From contig CALCNO010000201.1 of assembly GCA_937897615.1 (NCBI GenBank), positions 62,001 to 126,000 on the forward strand: a DNA stretch of 64,000 nucleotides. Direction: 5' to 3'. Below, in pieces: positions 16,944 through 24,322 of this stretch. The notes under the pieces are model-generated. The model did not search any database. It was not told the DNA's origin and was given only the letters and a program-made list of their open reading frames with translations. Each line of letters starts with the position of its first letter. Positions within the stretch are counted from its first letter, which is position 1. The position numbers were made by a program, and so were the translations under genes. This stretch comes from an uncultured Anaerolineaceae bacterium (GTDB taxonomy: Bacteria > Chloroflexota > Anaerolineae > Anaerolineales > Anaerolineaceae).

Positions 16944-19220
16944 CTATTCTTTTCTTGTAAATGCTGCCACCATTAATTGCCCTAGCGCAATTCCACCATC
17001 GTTGGTGGGGACTTGGTGATGAATCAGAACTTTGAAGCCATCCGCTTTCAATAACGCAATGGTTTTTGCCAGCAGGGTAGTATTTTGCCATACTCCGCCA
17101 GACAATGCAACCGTGGAAATCGCATATCTGGTGCGTATCTCGTGGCAAGCCTGCAGGCAGATCTGTGCCACGGTATTATGGAACTTGGCTGCAACGGTGC
17201 TATTGTCAGTGCCTGCCTTGAGGTCGTTCACGATTGCGCGGACGGCAGGAAAAACGTTGATCTCTTTCTCAATCAATTCAAAGGGATACCACTCGGTGAT
17301 GAAAGGATCGCAGCAGGCCTCCAACTCCATAGCTGCCTGAGCCTCATAGGACACATGCTGGCGGATGCCAACGATGGCGGCCACGGCATCGAACAGCCGC
17401 CCCATGCTGGTGGTGAGTGGGGCATTAATCCCCCTGGTAATTTGAGCCAATACCGCTTCGCGAATCTCCAGGCTTGAATCCGTGTACGGCGCAAGGGCTT
17501 CATCAGTGCCAATCCCTGCGGCATGCAGATAGGATAGACCAATGCGCAGCGGGTGTTTGATCGATGCGTCTCCGCCGGGGAGGGGTACAGCAGCAAGATG
17601 GCTCACTCTGGCAAAGCCGCTGTAAGCTCCCACAAAAAATTCTCCGCCCCAGATATTCCCATCGGTGCCGTAGCCTGTGCCATCAAAAATGCAACCGATG
17701 ACCGGTTCATCCGAAAAGCAGTTGTTATCTGCCAGACAGGCAGCCAGGTGCGCATGGTGGTGCTGGACTTGCAGCAGAGACAGTGACGTACGTTCTGCCC
17801 GGTCAATGGCATACTTGGTGGAGAGATAATCCGGGTGAAGGTCGGCAATGATGGTTCGCGGTGTTACCCTGAACAGCTTCTGGTAGTGCTCAATTCCTGA
17901 GGTGAAACTTGCCAGAGATTCGTAATTCTCAAGATCGCCGATATGATGGCTGAGGAAGGCATAGTTTGCTTTGGACAGGCAAAAAGTGTTTTTTAATTCC
18001 GCTCCGCAGGTCAACATCTCCGGCACTTCAAAAGGAAGGCGGATTGGGTCGGGGGCATATCCCCGCGCCCTGCGCAGAAAAAAGGGCTTTCCATTAAAAA
18101 CGCGCAGCACGGAATCATCCACCCGGATGTTGATGCCACGATTATGCGTAAGGAACCCGTCTACGAGCGGGGATAACCTTTCTAATGCATCCTCGTCCTC
18201 AAAAGCAATCGGCTCTTCTGATAAATTGCCGCTGGTCATCACCAGCACTTCCGGGAAGCCGGTTTCTTTTTCAAGTAGCAGTAAATGCAAAGGGGTGTAT
18301 GGGAGCATGAATCCCAATGTGGTTTGCCGCAGGGCAACGGCCTCTGGCAACAGGTTGGTGGCCCCCTTTTTGAGCAGCACGATCGGATGCTGCGGGGAGT
18401 GCAGCAATTCACTCTCTTCAGGACTGACTTCGCAGTACTTTTTGATCGTATCGATATCAAAGGCCATCAGCGCCAGTGGTTTTTCCGAGCGGTGCTTGCG
18501 CTGAATCAGCTTTTCCACAGCAGAGAGATTGGCAGCATCACAGGCGATGTGATACCCTCCCAGCCCCTTGATGGCAAGGATTTTGCCTTCTCTGAGAAAG
18601 CGCCGTGCAGTTTGCAGCGCTTCTTCCCCATAGAATGCAGGCAATTCTGGTGCCCGGAAGCTGAGCACCGGGCCGCATTTTTCGCAGGCTACCGGTTGTG
18701 CATGGAAGCGGCGGTCAAGCGGGTTGTCATATTCAGCCTGGCAATCCGGGCAAAGTGGAAAGCCTGCCATGGTGGTCTTGGGTCGGTCATACGGGATGTC
18801 TTTGATGATCGTCAGCCGCGGGCCGCAATTGGTGCAGTTGATGAAAGGGTAGCGATAGCGCCTGTTGTTGGGGTCAAATAGTTCCTTGCGGCAGTCTTCG
18901 CAGATGCAAACATCGGGGGAGATAGGGATGAAAGCGTTGGCATCCGACTGACTCTCGATGATCTTGAAACCTGGTTCGACTGTTTCCGCACTTGTTTTGG
19001 CTTCAAACTGGTCAATGCGCGCAAGAGCCGGGGGATTTTGTTGTAACTCCTGCAAAAACGCCAGAATCGAGTTTTCAGCGCCGGATGCAACAATTTCTAC
19101 CCCACCGGAGGTGTTCCAAACCTTGCCGGACAATGCATGTTTAACGGCCAGTGTGTAAACGAATGGCCGGAAACCTACCCCCTGAACGATGCCTTTGATT
19201 GAGACATGAATTGTTCTCAA
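16944..19220 (-). CDS. hypF: HypF carbamoyltransferase
   Basis: A 758-residue HypF that uses carbamoyl phosphate and ATP to carbamoylate HypE. The domain order is complete: acylphosphatase (1-90, KGIVQGVGFRPFVY), two zinc fingers (about 105-190, with CEDCR, CTNCGPR, CPDCQ and CEKCGP), YrdC-like (about 200-380, KGLGGYHIACDA), and Kae1-like carbamoyltransferase (about 385-750, with HHHAHLAACLADN and DGTGYGTDG). The start is a TTG at 19218-19220 because the acylphosphatase domain begins there and AAGAG lies upstream; no ATG or GTG fits. The chain is intact and of family length. Confidence 0.95.
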   Translation of the reverse strand: MRTIHVSIKGIVQGVGFRPFVYTLAVKHALSGKVWNTSGGVEIVASGAENSILAFLQELQQNPPALARIDQFEAKTSAETVEPGFKIIESQSDANAFIPISPDVCICEDCRKELFDPNNRRYRYPFINCTNCGPRLTIIKDIPYDRPKTTMAGFPLCPDCQAEYDNPLDRRFHAQPVACEKCGPVLSFRAPELPAFYGEEALQTARRFLREGKILAIKGLGGYHIACDAANLSAVEKLIQRKHRSEKPLALMAFDIDTIKKYCEVSPEESELLHSPQHPIVLLKKGATNLLPEAVALRQTTLGFMLPYTPLHLLLLEKETGFPEVLVMTSGNLSEEPIAFEDEDALERLSPLVDGFLTHNRGINIRVDDSVLRVFNGKPFFLRRARGYAPDPIRLPFEVPEMLTCGAELKNTFCLSKANYAFLSHHIGDLENYESLASFTSGIEHYQKLFRVTPRTIIADLHPDYLSTKYAIDRAERTSLSLLQVQHHHAHLAACLADNNCFSDEPVIGCIFDGTGYGTDGNIWGGEFFVGAYSGFARVSHLAAVPLPGGDASIKHPLRIGLSYLHAAGIGTDEALAPYTDSSLEIREAVLAQITRGINAPLTTSMGRLFDAVAAIVGIRQHVSYEAQAAMELEACCDPFITEWYPFELIEKEINVFPAVRAIVNDLKAGTDNSTVAAKFHNTVAQICLQACHEIRTRYAISTVALSGGVWQNTTLLAKTIALLKADGFKVLIHHQVPTNDGGIALGQLMVAAFTRKE

Positions 19221-19238
19221 ACAAACTCTTTTCAGCTG

Positions 19239-19898
19239 TTATGCTTTCAGTTTTGCCTTCAGCCATTCGATCCAGGCAGGGAAGCCTTCTCCGGTGCGGC
19301 AGGAAACCGGGAAGGTTGTCAGGCCGGGGTTCAGCATCTCTACTCCCTTTTGGAAGTAATCACGGTTGTATTGAACGTATGGCTGTAAATCTACCTTGTT
19401 GATGATGAGAACATTCAGCCCGCGGTAGATATTGGGATATTTATAGGGTTTGTCGTCGCCTTCAGGCACGCTGGAAACAAGCAAGTTGAGGTGCATCCCC
19501 AGATCCCAGGCAGCCGGGCAGATGAGGTTTCCCACGTTCTCAACGATAACGAGATCCAATTCTGGTAGGGGGAGCTGAGCCAGACCGTCTGCGACCATCG
19601 AGGCATCCAGGTGGCAATCGCCGCCAGTGTTGATCTGCACTGCCGGCATCCCGGCTGCGTTGATCTTATCGGCATCGATGGTCACCGGGGCCGTATCGCC
19701 TTCGATCACGCCGATCTTGATCTCCTGATGAATGCGTTTGATCGTTTCAAGGATGAAACTGGTTTTACCGGCACCGGGCGAGGCCATCAGGTTGATGCCC
19801 AGGACTCCGTGGTCGGTGAGGTTCTTGCGGTTCATTTGTGCCAGGCGGTCATTGGTGCTGAGGATTTTTTCTACGACGGGTACAGTCGTTGAGGTCAT
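19239..19898 (-). CDS. hypB: HypB nickel-insertion GTPase
   Basis: A 219-residue G3E-type GTPase that delivers nickel to the large subunit with HypA. P-loop ASPGAGKTSFILET (about residue 38), metal-site region NTGGDCHLDASM, and the guanine motif NKVDL are present. It lacks the histidine-rich N-terminal nickel-storage stretch and the CxxCGC motif of E. coli HypB, so it is the simple form. The start overlaps the end of hypA by 4 bases. Confidence 0.95.
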   Translation of the reverse strand: MTSTTVPVVEKILSTNDRLAQMNRKNLTDHGVLGINLMASPGAGKTSFILETIKRIHQEIKIGVIEGDTAPVTIDADKINAAGMPAVQINTGGDCHLDASMVADGLAQLPLPELDLVIVENVGNLICPAAWDLGMHLNLLVSSVPEGDDKPYKYPNIYRGLNVLIINKVDLQPYVQYNRDYFQKGVEMLNPGLTTFPVSCRTGEGFPAWIEWLKAKLKA

Positions 19899-20257
19899 GG
19901 TTGCATCTCCGGGTCTTTTTCAATTTCAATGCTTTCAACAAAGAATTCTTCACCACCTTTGATGGTGGTCTGGTATCCGCCACACCTGGGGCAGGGGGTA
20001 AGTTCATTCTCGATCTGATAGTCTATCTGGCAGGCCGTACAGTGCAGGATGGCCGGAAGCCGTTTGAAGCTCAGCTTTGAGTTTTCGCAAATGGTTCCCT
20101 CGGAAAGCGAATCCCAGTAAAACTGAACCGAGTCATCGATGATTGAAGATAGCCTGCCGATCACCAGATTGATTTGAGTTACTTTATTTGCACCTGCCTC
20201 TTTGGCACGTGACGTGGCGATGTCTAAAATACTCTCAGTTACTGATAGCTCATGCAT
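19895..20257 (-). CDS. hypA: HypA nickel chaperone
   Basis: A 120-residue HypA. The N terminus MHELSVTESILDIA carries the conserved nickel ligand His2. The zinc site is formed by two CxxC pairs, CTAC and CPRC, separated by about 15 residues. TATAAT lies 7 bases before the ATG on the minus strand (20265-20270) without a clear -35, and the ribosome site is weak, so a short-leader transcript beginning here is possible in addition to read-through from the hydrogenase genes. It heads the order hypA-B-F-C-D-E. Confidence 0.95.
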   Translation of the reverse strand: MHELSVTESILDIATSRAKEAGANKVTQINLVIGRLSSIIDDSVQFYWDSLSEGTICENSKLSFKRLPAILHCTACQIDYQIENELTPCPRCGGYQTTIKGGEEFFVESIEIEKDPEMQP

Positions 20258-20295
20258 CCAAAAAATTATAATCGAATAAGATAGAAATGGTTGGA

Positions 20296-20787
20296 TTAAT
20301 CGTCGAGTTTGGGCTCAATGTTCTCAACCAGCAGGTTCATAAACTGAAGCCTGGTTGCCAAGTAACTTCTGGCAGCCACGTTGGCGATACGGCGGTAAAT
20401 GTAAAAACCAATATCATGGTCCTCTTCGCACATGGCATACAGTTGTTTTCCCATGATGCGGATTGCGCGGCAATGTGTGACCGCAGTCGTGGTGCCAGTC
20501 CTCTGACGAACCACCGGTGTCATGGAAGACCAACCAAAGATGTCCAACGGGCCAAGGCGGGCAGTTTCCATATTTCCGTACGAGGGGACGTAAACCTCAA
20601 TTTGCATCTCGCCGTCAATCAAAATGTATAGATAGTCCAGCGCTTGCCCTTCTTCAACGGGGATATCACCGGGCGCTAATTCGACCACTTCGCTGATTTC
20701 GCTCAAACGGACAAGCTGGTCTTTGTTGAAGTCCAGAAACAGCGGGATGATCTTTAGTGTCTCGATGATGTTTAGTTCATAGTTCAT
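20296..20787 (-). CDS. Stand-alone cyclic-nucleotide-binding domain protein
   Basis: A 163-residue protein made of one cNMP-binding beta barrel (residues about 10-130). It has the phosphate-cassette-like stretch LGPLDIFGWSSMTPVVRQRT and the preceding ALDYLYILIDGEMQIEVYV. There is no DNA-binding helix-turn-helix after the C helix, so it is not a Crp/Fnr regulator in itself. The cassette lacks the GExA-RxA residues of true cAMP sites, so ligand binding is uncertain. It sits between the formate/nitrite channel (88 bases) and hypA (38 bases), a place suggesting regulation of hydrogenase activity or assembly by protein contact. The specific role is unknown. Confidence 0.8.
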   Translation of the reverse strand: MNYELNIIETLKIIPLFLDFNKDQLVRLSEISEVVELAPGDIPVEEGQALDYLYILIDGEMQIEVYVPSYGNMETARLGPLDIFGWSSMTPVVRQRTGTTTAVTHCRAIRIMGKQLYAMCEEDHDIGFYIYRRIANVAARSYLATRLQFMNLLVENIEPKLDD

Positions 20788-20875
20788 AGTTGACCTGTGG
20801 TTTCTGTCATCTATACAATATCATGGTGCGTGATGCCTCAAAAGTGTTTTACGTCACAGTTGCAATAGCAGGCTG

Positions 20876-21733
20876 TCACGAGTTGGCAGGTGTTTTGTCC
20901 TTTTTGTGGAATACAAGAAAATAAGTAATTCCAACAAAGATTGCCCCGCCAACGATGTTTCCGAGTGTTACTGGCAAGAGATTGCCGGCAAAAAATGCCT
21001 GCCAGGTTAGGCTAGAGGTTTCAATGCCCGCCTGAGCTGCAAATGCAGGGTCGAAGTGTTTGAGGAGCAGTCCTGCTGGAATGATGTACATGTTGGCAAC
21101 GCTGTGCTCGAAACCGGCGGCGATGAAGGCGCTGATGGGGAAGATGATCGCCATGATCTTGTCTATGGTAGAGCGTCCGCTGTAAGTAAGCCAGACTGCC
21201 AGGCACACCAGCAGGTTGCACAAAATGCCCAGGACGAATGCTTTAAGGAATGGGTAACTTACCTTGAGGACTGCCAGGCTAAGAATGCTTTTGCCCAGCG
21301 CTCCATCAGAAGCGTCGTATTCGCTTCCCAGGATGACCAAAAAAGCGATGATGAGCGAGCCAGCAAAGTTGCCGATGTAAACAAGCGCCCAGTTCCTCAG
21401 CATGGAAAGAAAAGTGATTTTTCTTTCCAGCCAGGCGATCACCATCAGGTTGTTGCCCGTAAAGAGTTCCGCACCGCCGATCACCACCAGGATCAGCCCG
21501 AGTGAGAACGCAATTCCCTGCAACACTTTCATAATTCCGTACGGCCAGATTCCGGGCATGCCAAGTGCAATGATCGAGGAAAAGACTGCGCCAAGCGCGA
21601 TGTAAGCCCCGGCCAGAATGGCTAAAAAGAACAGTGGTTTAAAGGGCAGCCTGCTCTTGGTTACTCCGGATTTAATGGCCTTTTCGTACATTTCGGATGG
21701 AGAGAAGATTTCTCCTGTTGTTTGTTCAGTCAT
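20876..21733 (-). CDS. Formate/nitrite transporter (FNT) family channel
   Basis: A 285-residue channel with six membrane helices after a soluble 35-residue N terminus. Hallmarks are GGAELFTGNNLMVI (about residue 87), the filter region, and FEHSVANMYIIPAG (about residue 207). FNT pentamers carry formate, nitrite or hydrosulfide. Formate is most likely here given the hydrogenase block and the absence of nitrogen or sulfur reduction genes. The start overlaps the stop of the hydrogenase protease by 4 bases, implying coupled translation and a direct functional link. The 3' end stays clear of the cNMP-domain gene. Confidence 0.9.
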   Translation of the reverse strand: MTEQTTGEIFSPSEMYEKAIKSGVTKSRLPFKPLFFLAILAGAYIALGAVFSSIIALGMPGIWPYGIMKVLQGIAFSLGLILVVIGGAELFTGNNLMVIAWLERKITFLSMLRNWALVYIGNFAGSLIIAFLVILGSEYDASDGALGKSILSLAVLKVSYPFLKAFVLGILCNLLVCLAVWLTYSGRSTIDKIMAIIFPISAFIAAGFEHSVANMYIIPAGLLLKHFDPAFAAQAGIETSSLTWQAFFAGNLLPVTLGNIVGGAIFVGITYFLVFHKKDKTPANS

Positions 21734-22236
21734 ACAACCCCTCCAGGATTACTCTTTATTATAGCAAGGTAGGACTGTATCTTTTCGAGTGCAATCGGCA
21801 CAAGGTTTTGGGTCCGTTGCGATAACTCCTGAGAGAATCCGAACTCATAGCCGCGGATGGATACCAGAATGGCAGATGGGTATTGCCCGTGGATGTTCTT
21901 GGCGATTGCGAGAAGTGAGCTGGCAGTAAGGTGGTGTGTCAACGGCGAAGACTGAAAATCCGGCGCTATCTCTGTGACCTGCACTTCACTGGGAATTGCG
22001 CCAGTATGTGCATCGATGAAAATGGCATGGTCATATTGGTTTAAATCAGAGGCAATTTCAGGCAAAAGCTGTAACTGAAAAAGGAAATGCATCCCATTTT
22101 TTGAGTCGTGTTCATCAATATCGATGGAGTTGAGGTAGGGATGGCCGTAAGCCTGCATCAGCTTTGCCAGTACATGCCAGGCTACGCCATCATCCTGACG
22201 ATCTGGGTTGCCAAAGCCGAGTATCAAAGTGGTCAT
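21730..22236 (-). CDS. NiFe hydrogenase large-subunit maturation endopeptidase
   Basis: A 168-residue HyaD/HycI/HoxW-type protease. The start MTTLILGFGNPDRQDDGVAW carries the nickel-sensing Asp in GNPDRQDDG. The second conserved acid lies in NQYDHAIFIDAHTG, and the histidine-bearing SSPLTHHLTASSLL follows. It would cut the C-terminal peptide of the large subunit encoded just upstream. AGGA stands 6 bases before the ATG at 22236; a longer in-frame extension has no support. It sits 73 bases after the large-subunit gene and overlaps the channel gene by 4 bases. Confidence 0.92.
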   Translation of the reverse strand: MTTLILGFGNPDRQDDGVAWHVLAKLMQAYGHPYLNSIDIDEHDSKNGMHFLFQLQLLPEIASDLNQYDHAIFIDAHTGAIPSEVQVTEIAPDFQSSPLTHHLTASSLLAIAKNIHGQYPSAILVSIRGYEFGFSQELSQRTQNLVPIALEKIQSYLAIIKSNPGGVV

Positions 22237-22309
22237 GAGAATCCTTTGAAAACACACGATGCCGATTTCCAACTTCCAACCGGCATCGCGTGAGATCGAA
22301 AAGACGAGA

Positions 22310-23737
22310 TTAACCGCGCTTTAGCGTTTGAATGGTGTTGCCGGCGGCATCATTGACGTCGATGATGATGGGCATTTGCCCTACTGCGTGAGTGGAGCAG
22401 GAGAGGCAGGGATCATGTGCGCGAATAGCTGCTTCCACACGGTTGAGGATGCCCTCTGGCACTTCCGGGCCGGTGATGTAGGTCTTGGCGACGCTGTCCA
22501 CGGCTTCGCTCATTGCCCAGTTGTTGTGGCCGGTAGAAACGATCAGATTGACTTTGGTCAGTTGCTGGTTTTCATTCATCCAGTAATGATGAATCAGGGT
22601 GCCGCGCGGGGCTTCAATAACGCCAACACCGTAGGGCTTCGGGTCGCGGCAGGTGTTCAGGATGTCCTTGCTCAGGATATCCGGGTCGTCCAACAGCACT
22701 TTAACCTGCTCCGCAGCGTACAGGGTTTCCACCAGGCGAGCGGTATGGTAGTGCAGGGTGTTTTCAACCGGTTTTCCGCCGTTGAGTGCCTTGAATTTCT
22801 TCAATTCCTCATTTGCCAGCGGGGTGGTAATGCTCTTGGAGTTGTTGCAGCGCCCCAGCGGGCCTACGCGGTATACACCTTCGGGGAAGCCCATTTTCTT
22901 ATAATAGGGGAATTTCAGGTAGGACCAATTCTCTACGTGTTCTGCAATGTAATCCAGGTAATTGCGCGGGTCGAACTTCTCAAGCTGTTTGCCGGTAGAG
23001 TCAACCAGGCGCAGTTTTCCATCGTAGAGTTCCAGGGCGTCGTTCTCGTCCACCAACCCCATGTATCCGGATTTCAGTACGGCAAATTTGTTAATATCTT
23101 CGGCGTTCTTCTCGGCCCAGTTGTAGATGAGCTTGAGGCCGACCTTGATGGTTTCGATGGCTTCATCATAGCCAGCCAGGATTGTGGCGCGTTCCTCTTT
23201 GGTGAGGGCTTTGTTGACGCCGCCGGGAATGGCAAAGTTGGGATGGATGCGGCGCCCGCCGAGGATGTGGATGATCTCCTGGCCCCATTTGCGCAGGCCC
23301 ACTGCCTTAACGGTCAGCGCCGGGTCAGCGGCAAGCAGGCCGGCCACATTACGGATTGCCGGATCGGCGTCAAACCCCAGGATCAGGTCAGGCCCACCCA
23401 GTTCAAAGAAGTGCATACCATGCGACTGGACGATCTGGCCCATGTGCATCAACTCGCGCAGCAGTGAAGCCGGGCGCGGCGGTGTGGAGCCCAAAATGTC
23501 ATCACCAGCCTTGGCAGAAGCCAGGTGGTGGCTCACAGGGCAGATGCCGCAGATGCGTGGAGTGATCAAGGGCATTTCAAAGACCATGCGGCCTTCGCAG
23601 AATTTCTCAAATCCGCGAAACTCATTGACATGCAGGTAAGCATGATCTACTTTCCCAGCTTCATTCATGCGAATGGTGACTTTGGCATGTCCTTCAATAC
23701 GGGTAACGGGTTCAATTGTAATTTTCTGAGCTACCAT
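22310..23737 (-). CDS. hoxH: NiFe hydrogenase large (catalytic) subunit, group 3 HoxH type
   Basis: A 475-residue catalytic subunit. The L1 motif RICGICPVSHH supplies C63 and C66, and L2 DPCLSCSTH supplies C444 and C447 for the Ni-Fe site. A 25-residue tail after H450 (from AVGQMP) should be removed by the protease encoded downstream. The spacing SHHLASAKAGD and the DPCLSCSTHAxGxMP form resemble NAD-linked group 3d/HoxH enzymes. A strong ribosome site AGGAGG precedes the ATG. The protein would catalyse H2/H+ interconversion in the cytoplasm as part of the multisubunit complex with the small subunit and NuoEFG-like subunits. All four cysteines are present, so it should be active. Confidence 0.95.
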   Translation of the reverse strand: MVAQKITIEPVTRIEGHAKVTIRMNEAGKVDHAYLHVNEFRGFEKFCEGRMVFEMPLITPRICGICPVSHHLASAKAGDDILGSTPPRPASLLRELMHMGQIVQSHGMHFFELGGPDLILGFDADPAIRNVAGLLAADPALTVKAVGLRKWGQEIIHILGGRRIHPNFAIPGGVNKALTKEERATILAGYDEAIETIKVGLKLIYNWAEKNAEDINKFAVLKSGYMGLVDENDALELYDGKLRLVDSTGKQLEKFDPRNYLDYIAEHVENWSYLKFPYYKKMGFPEGVYRVGPLGRCNNSKSITTPLANEELKKFKALNGGKPVENTLHYHTARLVETLYAAEQVKVLLDDPDILSKDILNTCRDPKPYGVGVIEAPRGTLIHHYWMNENQQLTKVNLIVSTGHNNWAMSEAVDSVAKTYITGPEVPEGILNRVEAAIRAHDPCLSCSTHAVGQMPIIIDVNDAAGNTIQTLKRG

Positions 23738-23752
23738 TCAATACCTCCTGGG

Positions 23753-24295
23753 TTATTGCCAGTGTAAAGTACTGCCCTTAAGTTCCGGGATGCGCCCCTG
23801 GGCAAGCTCTGCCAGAACGTAGAAGATCGTATCAGCTTCCGGCGGGCAGCCCGGCACAAAAACATCCACGGGAACCACATCTTGCAGTGCGCGCACTTTG
23901 GTGGGCACGGCCAGCTCGGGGTCATTGGGGATTTTGCCAGAGCCGTCAGTGCTTTCGGTTTCCACATAGGCGCGGCGCAGTGATTCTTCAATGGTGAAGA
24001 AATTGCGCATGGCAGGCACGCCGCCGAACACTGCGCAATCCCCCAGTGCAACCAGGATTTTGCAGCGTGAGCGCATCATCTTGGCAACTTCTTCGTTAGC
24101 CGAGTTGTTGACCCCACCTTCGAGGATGCCCACATCCACACCGGTTTTATCCGGGTGTTTGAGGTCGGTGATGGGGGTGGAGCGTAGGTCAACTAAATCG
24201 ATCACCGTGGCGATGCGTTCATCAATATCCAGAAAAGACATGTGGCAGCCGGCGCAGCCCGCCAGCCAGTCTGATGACACTTTTGGTTTTGCCAT
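23753..24295 (-). CDS. hoxY: NiFe hydrogenase small subunit, HoxY type
   Basis: A 180-residue small subunit of the short HoxY form, with only the proximal [4Fe-4S] cluster. Ligands are C14 and C17 in WLAGCAGCHMS, a third in LVALGDCAVFGG, and a fourth in VPGCPPEAD. There is no twin-arginine signal or distal-cluster extension, so the enzyme is soluble. GGAG precedes the ATG. It passes electrons between the NiFe site and the NuoG-like subunit encoded upstream, 28 bases away. Confidence 0.94.
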   Translation of the reverse strand: MAKPKVSSDWLAGCAGCHMSFLDIDERIATVIDLVDLRSTPITDLKHPDKTGVDVGILEGGVNNSANEEVAKMMRSRCKILVALGDCAVFGGVPAMRNFFTIEESLRRAYVETESTDGSGKIPNDPELAVPTKVRALQDVVPVDVFVPGCPPEADTIFYVLAELAQGRIPELKGSTLHWQ

Positions 24296-24322
24296 TTTAT
24301 CTCCTCAATATCTACCAGTATT

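Noticed and set aside
20296..20787. A Crp/Fnr regulator controlling the hydrogenase.
   Set aside because: Only the cNMP-type barrel is present; the C-terminal helix-turn-helix is missing.
22328..23467. A 379-codon open frame on the plus strand opposite hoxH.
   Set aside because: It is a shadow of the very well conserved hoxH gene on the minus strand; the translation has no motif and no ribosome site.
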